DNA from: CAZIKF01 sp964539825
GTDB taxonomy: Bacteria > Muiribacteriota > UBA6191
Reading direction: 5' to 3'
Length of the DNA: 64,000 nucleotides
Assembly (NCBI GenBank): GCA_964539825.1
Contig: CAZIKF010000016.1
Coordinates: 48,930-112,929, forward strand
Shown here: positions 1 to 6,955 of the stretch, in pieces
How the letters are laid out: every line of letters begins with the position of its first letter
Position numbering within the stretch: position 1 is the first letter of the stretch
Position numbers and translations under genes: made by a program
The notes under the pieces: generated by a model
Database searches by the model: none
Told to the model about the DNA's origin: nothing
What the model saw: only the letters and a program-made list of their open reading frames with translations

Positions 1-1000
1 CGACGGTTGGGGGCGGCTACTTCTTGATCGAAGTCTACGAAGCCGAGGTTTGGTACCGGAGCACCTCACGTCTCTTGACAGATTGGCCCTGGTTGGCAAA
101 TGCGGGGTCGGCGCCCTCGTTTATGAACCTGAAATAGAGCAAGAGAAATCGGTTCTGAATTTGGAACTAGATTTGCTCTTCCGCGAAACGAGTAAAATCC
201 TAAATCAAGAAGATTCCGACTCTATAGACTTGCTTTTGTCACTCAATGGTTCCTCAGCCGGAGCAAGACCCAAGATCATGGTCAAGGTAAGTCAAAGCCG
301 AGATGAACTCCGGGAGCCGCGATCCACACACACGGATGGATTTGAAGATTGGATGATCAAGTTTCCAAACACTACAGACGGCAGCGACGCCGGTGCCGTC
401 GAATATGTCTATAGTCTCATGGCAGCAAGGTCAGGAGTAGAGATGGCTGAAACCCACCTCTTTCCATCAAAGAATACCCCTGGCTATTTTGGCACAAAGC
501 GCTTTGATACTCTCCACGGGAGAAGGCGTCTGCATATGCACAGCGTTTGCGGATTGCTGCATGCTGATTTCAGGACCCCTGCCCTTGATTACGAAGATAT
601 CATCAAGGTCACAGGCTATCTCACTAAGAGCATCCCCCAGGCTCAGGAGATGTATAGAAGAGCAGTTATCAATGTACTGGCACATAACCGGGATGATCAT
701 GGAAAGAACTTTTCCTTTCTGATGGATTTCAGAGGTGAGTGGAGGCTGAGTCCAGCCTATGATTTAACCTTTTCCTCAGGCCCCGGCGGAGAACAGAGTA
801 CGATGATCAAAGGTGAAGCTAAGAACCCGGGAGAAAAGGACCTGCTCGCCCTGGCTCCCATAGCTGACCTGAGCGAAAAGGAAGCGAAGGAAATCATAGC
901 TATCACCCGCGAAGCCCTCAATTCCTGGACAAGACTAGCCATAGATCACGGCGTATCTAAGGAACGCATTTCAAGGATTCAAAAACACATAAACCTCTGA
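1..1000 (+). CDS. hipA: HipA-type serine/threonine kinase, 5' end cut by window edge
   Basis: Partial type II toxin-antitoxin kinase of the HipA family. The reading frame is open from base 2 and already homologous there (DGWGRLLLDR, then SLDRLALVGKCGVGALVYEPE over bases 2-136), so the TTG at 50 is not the real start and the gene begins outside the window. Visible motifs are IKFP, the nucleotide-binding lysine segment (about 356-367), the catalytic loop NRDDHGKNF (about 687-713) and the DFG-like SPAYDLT (about 750-770). HipA kinases phosphorylate glutamyl-tRNA synthetase or another target and cause growth arrest. A HipB-like DNA-binding antitoxin would be expected upstream, out of view; none lies downstream. 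The C-terminus looks complete. Family assignment is firm; the toxic role is inferred from the family. Confidence 0.9.
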   Translation, partial: DGWGRLLLDRSLRSRGLVPEHLTSLDRLALVGKCGVGALVYEPEIEQEKSVLNLELDLLFRETSKILNQEDSDSIDLLLSLNGSSAGARPKIMVKVSQSRDELREPRSTHTDGFEDWMIKFPNTTDGSDAGAVEYVYSLMAARSGVEMAETHLFPSKNTPGYFGTKRFDTLHGRRRLHMHSVCGLLHADFRTPALDYEDIIKVTGYLTKSIPQAQEMYRRAVINVLAHNRDDHGKNFSFLMDFRGEWRLSPAYDLTFSSGPGGEQSTMIKGEAKNPGEKDLLALAPIADLSEKEAKEIIAITREALNSWTRLAIDHGVSKERISRIQKHINL

Positions 1001-1012
1001 AACCTCGGTTTG

Positions 1013-1385
1013 CTACGTGTCACGTGACATACCGTGGTTTTTTTTGACTTCAGACTGTGTATTCTGAACTTTTGGCTTTGCTTTTTCTTTCCTCTCTTCA
1101 CGCTTCTTAGCTCTCTGAGCTTTACGAATGGGGTCATGTTTATCTATGGCGACTTCAAGCGCAAAATCCATCACCTCCAGCAGGGAGCAGTCGCGGAAAG
1201 ACATTTTTCAAACTATTTCCGTGATCCGAGGACCGTCTGTGTGATGATGGATTGAGAACTCTGGGGTGGTGGCTGGAAGTGGTTTGTGAGGAAAAGGTAG
1301 TTGTTCTACCTTTGACGATCAAAGCGCTTTCAGGTGCCGCTCCAGGGCTCTCAAGCAATTGCCAAAACAGCGGTTCTCGGATCAC
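1013..1385 (-). pseudogene. Possible decayed ORF in two frames, Lys/Arg-rich tail
   Basis: Two minus-strand ORF fragments overlap in different frames (1155-1385 and 1013-1204). The downstream fragment encodes DFALEVAIDKHDPIRKAQRAK followed by a very basic segment. This recalls the region just before the HNH domain in some deltaproteobacterial HNH endonucleases, but no HNH motif is present. A stop codon (TGA at 1210-1208) lies directly before the ATG at 1204, and no ribosome binding site is visible. The best reading is a frameshifted remnant of a transferred gene. It could also be non-coding. The endonuclease link is inference from memory of the family. Confidence 0.25.
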
Positions 1386-2531
1386 CTATGCTTTTACTGA
1401 GAAACTTCCCCGTGGATTTTCCTGCAATTTTGATCCAAGAGATGACCTGAGTTTCATGGACTCAAATACCGCCGCTGGGCTTTTTAGTCTTTTTTCAAGT
1501 TCAAGGAATCTTCTTAACCCGGTTCCGTAAGGATAATCCTGTCTGTAAAAAAGTCTGTTTGCCTGAATTTTGTGCTCTATATCCTCAAGAAATCGAAACT
1601 CTACCCAGGTGGCATGGCCTTCGATTTCCTCCAGGTCCCGCATTTTTCCGAGGGTTACATTTTGCCAGAGATGAGTTAGTTCATGGATGAGAACACCCAG
1701 GCAGCTTTTCCAGGGTAGCCCCTCCTCCAGAAAGATCGTATGAGACTCCTCAATTACTCGTGATGCGGTTCTCTTAGACTTATAGAGGTAAACTCCATTG
1801 AGCCGTGTTTTTCGTCCTTTGTTGCGCAGGAGAGAAGACAACTTCGAGGTAGGTATGAGGCCCATCTGGACCGGTATCTCTCTGAGACCCATTTGTGGAT
1901 AGAAAGCCTCCAGCCATTGAATCGCTTCCACTTTGATTGCCGGCAGAGCTTGCTCAGAAGTTACCGCCTGTGCAAAGCAACCCTGACAGGAGTAAAGTCC
2001 GTTAGCGTAATCATGTGTAGATCCCTCAATCTTTCGAAAACAAAAATCACAGGTGGGAGTCCTTTGATAACAACTACGACAGATTACTCTCTCTTCATCA
2101 AAAATCTTCTTATGCTCCAAATAATAGGGACCATCAATTAAGGATTTACACAGAACACACTTTAAGGCTCTGTTTAAACATTGGGGATGATGGGCTGTAG
2201 TCCCTTTTTGATTTCTCCTTCCATGTACTGGAATACCGCAGATCTCACAGGACTTCCAATCATCCAGACAGTTAGCACAAACCATCGTTTGATTGGAATA
2301 CACTACATACTTACCTAAAAGTTTGGACTTACAGAGGGCACAGTTTTTGAGCTTCGTGTAGCAAGACTCATGAAAGACCCTACCTTGTTCCTTGCTTTGC
2401 ATTCCGACTACCGGCAAACCGCACTTTGAGCAAACAGGGAGTCTCTGGCAAGAGGAGCACACATTCCAGCCAGACTTCTTATAATGGATGTAAGAACCTT
2501 CTATAGCCCGGCTACAGAGAGTACACTGCAT
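1386..2531 (-). CDS. DA1-like zinc metallopeptidase with multiple LIM-type zinc-binding repeats
   Basis: 381-aa protein. The N-terminal half (residues 1-190) holds about 22 cysteines, mostly as CxxC pairs (C4/C7, C25/C28, C34/C37, C64/C67, C85/C88, C95/C98, C125/C128, C151/C154, C161/C164, C182/C185), arranged like consecutive LIM/treble-clef zinc fingers. The C-terminal half carries HELTH at 283-287 followed by EGHATW from 304, which supplies a plausible third zinc ligand. This matches the DA1-type peptidase domain, known in plants for ubiquitin-activated growth control and also found in bacteria. No signal peptide, so probably cytoplasmic. The gene stands alone, with remnants upstream and a repeat-bearing intergenic region at its 5' side. 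The bacterial substrate is unknown. Confidence is good for the fold and catalytic motif, low for the role. Confidence 0.8.
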   Translation of the reverse strand: MQCTLCSRAIEGSYIHYKKSGWNVCSSCQRLPVCSKCGLPVVGMQSKEQGRVFHESCYTKLKNCALCKSKLLGKYVVYSNQTMVCANCLDDWKSCEICGIPVHGRRNQKGTTAHHPQCLNRALKCVLCKSLIDGPYYLEHKKIFDEERVICRSCYQRTPTCDFCFRKIEGSTHDYANGLYSCQGCFAQAVTSEQALPAIKVEAIQWLEAFYPQMGLREIPVQMGLIPTSKLSSLLRNKGRKTRLNGVYLYKSKRTASRVIEESHTIFLEEGLPWKSCLGVLIHELTHLWQNVTLGKMRDLEEIEGHATWVEFRFLEDIEHKIQANRLFYRQDYPYGTGLRRFLELEKRLKSPAAVFESMKLRSSLGSKLQENPRGSFSVKA

Positions 2532-2570
2532 GAAAAAAGAACCCTATTCAAATAAAATTGCACGTTATCC

Positions 2571-2640
2571 AACACTTGCCCATAATCAGGCGACCGAAAT
2601 CCAACACTTTCCTAATGGGCCGAAAAGGGGGATCGACGTC
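2571..2640. repeat. Tandem repeat resembling an insertion-sequence end (remnant)
   Basis: Two imperfect tandem copies of a unit of about 30 bp, each opening with ATCCAACACTT and reaching CCGAAA, lie side by side just upstream of the DA1-like gene. The second copy runs into TAATGGGCCGAA followed by GGGGGAT, which resembles the outer terminus of the inverted-repeat element at the right end of this window (TAATG, GGCCGAA, GGGGGAT). Multiple short repeats at one edge are typical of IS21-like ends, but no transposase is present. Read as a solo IS/MITE end. Confidence 0.35.
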
Positions 2641-2759
2641 AATTACGGCAAAAACCTAGCATACAACCCCTTTCTTGTGCGATTAGGAAAAAAATCTGTC
2701 CTAAAATAGACTTGGCACATTTCTTGATAGTAAGAGGGCGAGTAGACATTTGAATAGGT

Positions 2760-2916
2760 GGGGGATTCTGAGCGCGGTTATCTACTTTAACCACCGATCC
2801 CAATGGTGTTAAAGTGCTCCTTCTGCGTACGCTCTCGAGTTCACAGAATTCCCGGGTGAAAATCTTGTGCGCTCCCAACTGCGAGATTTTCCATCATAAC
2901 CCGATTAGGATCCCCC
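2760..2916 (+). ncRNA. Candidate structured small RNA, closed by a 7-bp helix and followed by a terminator
   Basis: Inside a 531-bp gap without a convincing gene, the plus strand can form a compact multi-helix fold. P1 is GGGGGAT 2760-2766 with ATCCCCC 2910-2916. P2 is GGTTAT 2776-2781 with ATAACC 2896-2901. P3 is ACTTTAA-C-CACC 2784-2795 with GGTGTTAAAGT 2805-2815. P4 is GAGTTC 2837-2842 with GAATTC 2846-2851, one G-U pair. P5 is GAAAATCT 2858-2865 with AGATTTTC 2884-2891. A rho-independent terminator starts 9 nt after P1, and no plus-strand ORF explains it. I do not recognise a known family; it is not an obvious 6S, SRP or tmRNA. The overlapping minus-strand 79-codon ORF is probably a shadow. 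Confidence 0.4.
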
Positions 2917-2924
2917 TCTTTTTT

Positions 2925-2953
2925 AACCTTCGGAAACGGAGGTTATTTTTTTT
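2925..2953 (+). terminator. Rho-independent terminator, plus strand
   Basis: Stem AACCTTCG 2925-2932, loop GAAA 2933-2936, stem CGGAGGTT 2937-2944 with one G-T wobble, then a run of T. The T-tract is only on the plus-strand 3' side, so it ends transcription coming from the left, where the only candidate transcript is the structured RNA at 2760-2916. The DA1-like gene reads away on the minus strand. Confidence 0.7.
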
Positions 2954-3062
2954 CCAGACAAAATTTTAACGCTATTCGTAGTCTATCCGCTCCCTGCTAA
3001 CTAGTATTCTCGGTAATCTTTCAACCCACTATGATGACGACTCCCAAATTCCCGTTATCGGT

Positions 3063-4511
3063 TCACTGGAGAGTTGCCGGGGGTAAAAAGATCTTCAGGG
3101 GCTTCCTCTTCCACCAGTTTCCTGTTTCGCTTCGTTCGCGAATGCTGGTGAATTCATATTCGTAAACTACAGCACGAATCCACTTTGGAGGTTTTCCTGG
3201 AAAAGGATTTGTTTCTACCAGTGCCAGGACGCTTTCAGAACCCTCCAAGAGACGCAGGGCAAATTTCTGGAACCAGGGCACATAGCGATAGTCCGGTCTA
3301 AGTGCGGCGAACCACATCTGCCAGTCCAGCCTGGGTTGATGGGGTGCTACCTGGGATGGCATTCTGGATAGGTCTCCTGGTTTATAAGTAAATCCATAAT
3401 CCTTCCAGACTCTTCCGTCTTCACTGCCCTGCACCAGGATCTCCGGTCGTTTTGTGGTCATAGTTGCGAATAAACCATAGGAATTCACCAGACAAAAGGG
3501 GCGCATAGCCTGGTGAACTTCGTGCAGTCCCCTTGGAATGAAGGATCTCATCGGGGCAAATAGAAGCATAAAAAGGTAGAAATTATAGAGGATGAAAAAG
3601 GAGCATAAAGTACCCTTCAAGACCCTGGCCGGAGTGGAAGTCCCACAAGAAATTGGCTTTGGAGCCTTTGCAAAAACCCAGGACTGGGGCCAGTAATGAT
3701 CGGTGATACATGGCGCGCAAAGAATGATGGAGAGGAGGTTAAAGTAAGCATAGTTACCCGAGACCAGAATAAGAATCTGTAATAGCGCTAACAGCGCTGC
3801 CCCGATAGCCCTGATCCTGGGTGTTGTGAATAGCAGAAAGGGTACCAGCAGTTCGATATGAAACATGAATAGGGTAGATAGTTCCTGAAGCCAGGATGGG
3901 AATTGGTGAAAGAACCAACTTAAAGGATTGGGAAGCGGTTGAGTGAAGTAGTGATACTGCATGGCTGAAAGATTCTTCCAGTTAGGATCCATGCTTGTCA
4001 GTTTCACCACTCCTGAAGAAAACATGAGCTTGAACAAAACGATCCACAATAGCCAATACATCAATGGTGAAGCCCTGGGAATTCTAGCCTTCCACGGAGA
4101 AGCAAGAATGGTCAGGAAACCGCATTCAAGCAAAAGTATGTCCCACTGAAAGGAAAGAAAACTCTGTGTAGAGGTAAATAGAGAAAGATAAAATCCCCAG
4201 CAAAAAAACGCCATCAAGCGAGGAGTAATCCACATGAACAATAGTAGGGAACTAAGGCACCCCAGGGCACATACCAGGTGTATCGATAGCTCTGAGCTAT
4301 CAAGCCAGAGAAGGGTGGGAACTTTGCTAAATCGATCCCAGGGGCTCAATTTTGACAACTGGGACAGGTATTGATGAGTCGGAACAATCCCCTGCTCACC
4401 AATCAAGCCCTCCATTTGAACCCAAAAGGAAAGAAATGCTATGAGAAAAACAAGTCCTATCAGGCGGCAAAAGCACATGGTCCCAAAGCTGTAGGAAGAT
4501 TTTTGTGACAT
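3063..4511 (-). CDS. Lipase maturation factor (LMF1/LMF2)-like polytopic membrane protein
   Basis: 482-aa membrane protein with many hydrophobic segments through residue ~300 and a soluble C-terminal third. Family signatures include GLIGEQGIVP near residue 40, FQWDILLLECGFL near 120, the stretch with FKLMFSSGVVKL near 160, and NLSAMQYHYFTQPLPNPLSW near 180. These match the lipase maturation factor family, which in vertebrates helps fold homodimeric lipases in the ER; bacterial members occur but their role is not established. Here it is monocistronic, facing the structured intergenic region. The ATG at 4511 lacks a clear Shine-Dalgarno sequence. No lipase gene lies nearby, so a lipase-folding role is not supported by context. 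Confidence 0.85.
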   Translation of the reverse strand: MSQKSSYSFGTMCFCRLIGLVFLIAFLSFWVQMEGLIGEQGIVPTHQYLSQLSKLSPWDRFSKVPTLLWLDSSELSIHLVCALGCLSSLLLFMWITPRLMAFFCWGFYLSLFTSTQSFLSFQWDILLLECGFLTILASPWKARIPRASPLMYWLLWIVLFKLMFSSGVVKLTSMDPNWKNLSAMQYHYFTQPLPNPLSWFFHQFPSWLQELSTLFMFHIELLVPFLLFTTPRIRAIGAALLALLQILILVSGNYAYFNLLSIILCAPCITDHYWPQSWVFAKAPKPISCGTSTPARVLKGTLCSFFILYNFYLFMLLFAPMRSFIPRGLHEVHQAMRPFCLVNSYGLFATMTTKRPEILVQGSEDGRVWKDYGFTYKPGDLSRMPSQVAPHQPRLDWQMWFAALRPDYRYVPWFQKFALRLLEGSESVLALVETNPFPGKPPKWIRAVVYEYEFTSIRERSETGNWWKRKPLKIFLPPATLQ

Positions 4512-4632
4512 AGAATGAGAATATTCTATTCAGGAGGGATAAATCGACCCCTCTGTATTTAATTCTGACTCTGAAGCATCTTGAGAACACTATAAAATAC
4601 GAGATTTTAAGGCACTAAATATAGGGTCCGGC

Positions 4633-4661
4633 TTGAAAATTTAGCTCAAGTCACCTATACC
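4633..4661 (+). promoter_or_regulatory. Sigma70-like promoter for the structured element at 4656
   Basis: TTGAAA at 4633-4638 and TATACC at 4656-4661 are separated by exactly 17 bp. Initiation about 7 nt after the -10 box would fall at 4668, the first base-paired nucleotides of hairpin A of the adjacent element. The -10-like hexamer is kept in all four copies of the element (TATACC, GATACT, AATACT, TATACC), but a good -35 box is seen only here. Confidence 0.4.
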
Positions 4662-4770
4662 GAAGAGCAAACGGTAAACCCGTTTGCAGGTTCATGACCA
4701 AGATAAGCTCATCGAAGATGAGTAAAGGAATCTGTAGATTCCTGGTTTGGCCGGGAATCCGGGCAAACCA
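4656..4770 (+). ncRNA. Structured repeat element, copy 1 (upstream of response regulator)
   Basis: Four consecutive hairpins. A is GCAAACGG 4667-4674 / CCGTTTGC 4680-4687 with a 5-nt loop. The conserved core AGGTTCATGACC follows at 4688-4699. B is CTCATC 4708-4713 / GATGAG 4717-4722. C is GGAATC 4727-4732 / GATTCC 4737-4742. D is TGGTTTG 4743-4749 / CAAACCA 4764-4770 enclosing CCGG-GAAT-CCGG. Three further copies are in the window. Lies about 245 bp upstream of the response regulator on the same strand. Not a family I recognise. Confidence 0.6.
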
Positions 4771-5014
4771 AATGCGCTTGGGCATACATTGACCTCGATT
4801 ATTTGATTCTGACCTATTGTTCAGTTATTTTCTGGAATCCTTTGCTCCTTTAGTAGTGCAAACATCCCTGATCAATGAATTGAAGGGACTTTGGAGATTC
4901 TGGAACAAATCGTGCAGTAGAAGAGTCAGGATGGGTATACTGACAGAGTCCATTGGAAGATATGGATTTCCCAGGGAAGATAGTCAGACGATTAGGAACA
5001 ACGAGGTAAACCAG

Positions 5015-5407
5015 ATGGCTGATATTCTTATTTCAGATGATGATGAAAATGTACGGATTCTTCTTCGCAGAACTCTCCAGGCGGAGGGCTACCATACTGA
5101 GGAAGCCAAGAATGGCTCAGAGGCTATAAAACTCTTTCGATCAGGGGCCTTCGATCTTGTTATTACGGATCTACATATGCCGGGAATGCATGGCATTGAC
5201 CTCATCTACCAGATACGAGAACTCTTCCCCAAGCTTCCTATCATCGCTATCTCAGGGGGCAGCACCGGCGACGACTTCATAGCAGCCTCCGAAGATCTTA
5301 GGACCGCGGCTAGTGAAGGTGCTAATCTTATCATCCCAAAACCCTGTGACATGGATTATCTTCTCGAAAAGGTGGAACTGCTTCTGACCGGAACATCTCC
5401 AAGTTAG
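5015..5407 (+). CDS. Single-domain response regulator (CheY-like receiver)
   Basis: 130-aa receiver domain with no output domain. The acidic pocket is D8-D9, the phosphoacceptor is D52 (VITDLHMPG), the switch Ser is S80 and the conserved Lys is K109 (PKP). The start is set at ATG 5015, where homology begins; a GAGG at 5003-5006 gives good spacing. An upstream in-frame extension from 4817 has no receiver similarity and is rejected. Likely transfers phosphate or modulates a partner protein. No kinase is adjacent; several are at 39-45 kb and 61 kb. It is bracketed by copies 1 and 2 of the structured repeat in inverted orientation. Confidence 0.9.
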   Translation: MADILISDDDENVRILLRRTLQAEGYHTEEAKNGSEAIKLFRSGAFDLVITDLHMPGMHGIDLIYQIRELFPKLPIIAISGGSTGDDFIAASEDLRTAASEGANLIIPKPCDMDYLLEKVELLLTGTSPS

Positions 5408-5499
5408 TTCATCGCCACCTCTTTTAGCGCTCCAGAATCGGGCAATTTCGAGAATTCATAAGGATTGGACTAGAATATTTCCAGAAGTATATAACTCGT

Positions 5500-5602
5500 C
5501 CGTATTTCCAGCCAAACCAGGAATCGGCCGATTTCCTTGCTCCTATGATGAGAGTATTTTGGTCATGAACCTACAACGGGCAAACCGTTGTTCTTCAGTA
5601 TC
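5500..5602 (-). ncRNA. Structured repeat element, copy 2
   Basis: On the minus strand: -10-like GATACT (5602-5597), hairpin A ACAACGG 5573-5579 / CCGTTGT 5585-5591 with a 5-nt loop, then the core AGGTTCATGACC, identical over 12 nt to copy 1 (plus-strand bases 5561-5572). Next come a weak hairpin B and hairpin C, a GGAATC/GATTCC stem around GGCC at 5520-5536 with one bulge, then TGGTTTGGC as in copy 1. Hairpin D is degraded. It sits between the response regulator 3' end and the cysteine synthase start and is antisense to both, so a cis-regulatory role is unlikely for this copy. Confidence 0.55.
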
Positions 5603-5630
5603 AATTTAAACCTGATAAAGGTAGTCTGTC

Positions 5631-6629
5631 TTGGAATCTACAATCCGCAGTGGCTGCGTGGGTACAGTCGGTAATACCCCTCTTATCCGCCTCCCCTTTC
5701 TAAGTGAACTGACGGGATCTGAGATCCTCGCCAAGGCTGAATTTCTGAATCCCGGCGGATCTGTGAAAGATCGAGCCGCCCTGGGAATCATAGCAGCGGC
5801 CGAGAAAGCCGGACTGGTTCATGAAGGGGCAACAGTTGTAGAAGGAAGTGCCGGCAACACCGGTATCGGCCTTGCCCATCTCTGTCACACCAGGGGCTAT
5901 AATTGCATCATAGTGATCCCAGAAACTCAATCACCTGAAAAATTCGCCATTCTGGAAGCCCTGGGGGCTGAGGTTGTGAAAGTACCGGCGGCACCCTACT
6001 CCAGCGATGACCACTTCACCAAGATCGCGAGCCGAATCGCGCATGATCGCGAAAACTGCCTGTGGGCTAACCAGTTCGATAACACAGCCAATCGCAGGAT
6101 TCATTTTGAAACTACAGGACCTGAGATTTGGAATCAAACCGATGGCAATATAGATGCCTTTGTGACCTCGGTGGGAACCGGTGGCACTCTTGCTGGAGTA
6201 GCTCAGTATTTGAAATCACGTAATCCCAGGCTTCTGACCTTTGTTTCTGACCCCCTGGGAAGCGGGCTCTATAACTTCATTAAGTCTGGAGAAATGCGCG
6301 CGGAAGGAAACTCCATCACGGAGGGAATCGGTATTAGCCGTGTCACAGGAAACTTAAAGGATGCCCCCATTGATGACGCCGTCAGGGTAGAAGATCAGGA
6401 GTGCATCAATATGGTCTTTACTCTCCTGAAAAGAGAGGGGCTTTTTCTGGGAAGTTCATCTGGAATCAATGTAGCCGGTGCGGTACAAGTAGCAAAGAAA
6501 CTGGGACCAGGTAAGAGAATAGTGACCATTCTCTGTGACGGCGGCGGAAGATATACCTCCCGACTCTTCAATCCTCAGTGGCTGATAGAAAAGGGGCTAA
6601 GCCCTCAATCCATTCCTGGTCCGGCATAG
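5631..6629 (+). CDS. cysK: Cysteine synthase A family PLP enzyme (O-acetylserine sulfhydrylase)
   Basis: 332-aa fold-type II PLP enzyme that makes L-cysteine from O-acetylserine and sulfide. The PLP lysine is K46 in NPGGSVKDRA. The substrate loop GNTPLIRL is at 14-21, GSAGNTGIGL near 73, the phosphate-binding GTGGTLAG near 178, and GSSSGIN near 282. Length and the motifs VVEGSAGNTG and WANQFDN fit the cytosolic CysK-like subgroup of about 330-345 aa, not cystathionine beta-synthase, as no CBS domain follows. Start is TTG at 5631 with AAAGG 9 nt upstream; no ATG fits. Monocistronic in context, with structured repeat copy 2 just upstream on the opposite strand. Confidence 0.9.
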   Translation: MESTIRSGCVGTVGNTPLIRLPFLSELTGSEILAKAEFLNPGGSVKDRAALGIIAAAEKAGLVHEGATVVEGSAGNTGIGLAHLCHTRGYNCIIVIPETQSPEKFAILEALGAEVVKVPAAPYSSDDHFTKIASRIAHDRENCLWANQFDNTANRRIHFETTGPEIWNQTDGNIDAFVTSVGTGGTLAGVAQYLKSRNPRLLTFVSDPLGSGLYNFIKSGEMRAEGNSITEGIGISRVTGNLKDAPIDDAVRVEDQECINMVFTLLKREGLFLGSSSGINVAGAVQVAKKLGPGKRIVTILCDGGGRYTSRLFNPQWLIEKGLSPQSIPGPA

Positions 6630-6661
6630 GCAATTTGAGCTCTGACTGCTAGAATATTCCT

Positions 6662-6949
6662 ATGGAGCAAATCTTTTTCTCTACCGTAATCTTCTCTACC
6701 TGCTTCTTCTTCCTGAGCATTGGAGTGCTGATTTCCGGAAAGCCAATACAAGGTTCTTGCGGAAGGAGGAAAGGCGATTTGCTATCAGGAGATGGGCTGG
6801 ATATCGAATGCTTGTGCGAAACATCCGGCGACGATTCAGCTTGCTCTGGGATTTCCGAGGGCGAACTCATAGACGCAATGCTTCGAGCCAAGGAAGATTT
6901 CAAAGATGTGGAACGTGTTTCAAAAGAGCTCAATAAGAATCTGCCCTAG
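6662..6949 (+). CDS. nqrM: NqrM, Na+-NQR maturation factor
   Basis: 95-aa small membrane protein. An N-terminal hydrophobic helix (about residues 4-25) is followed by GKPIQGSCG and a cysteine pattern C33, C50-x-C52, C61 typical of NqrM (DUF539). NqrM is needed to assemble active Na+-NQR, probably by delivering iron for the Cys4[Fe] centre in NqrD/NqrE. It is usually the last gene of nqrABCDEF-apbE-nqrM. Here it is on the opposite strand, convergent with apbE, the two stops only 6 bp apart. The motif pattern and position agree, so the assignment is strong. The ATG at 6662 lacks a good Shine-Dalgarno sequence. Confidence 0.87.
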   Translation: MEQIFFSTVIFSTCFFFLSIGVLISGKPIQGSCGRRKGDLLSGDGLDIECLCETSGDDSACSGISEGELIDAMLRAKEDFKDVERVSKELNKNLP

Positions 6950-6955
6950 AGTTCC

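Noticed and set aside
2639..2878. 79-codon minus-strand ORF in the intergenic region
   Set aside because: No family recognised, poor start context, and it overlaps the structured-RNA candidate whose helices explain the base pattern better.
4656..4770. c-di-GMP (GEMM) riboswitch interpretation of the structured repeats
   Set aside because: A GGGCAAACC string in copy 1 recalls GEMM-I, but the helix order and conserved core do not fit, and two of the four copies are antisense to flanking genes.
4817..5014. N-terminal extension of the response regulator
   Set aside because: Receiver homology and a proper ribosome binding site begin at ATG 5015; the extension has no domain similarity.
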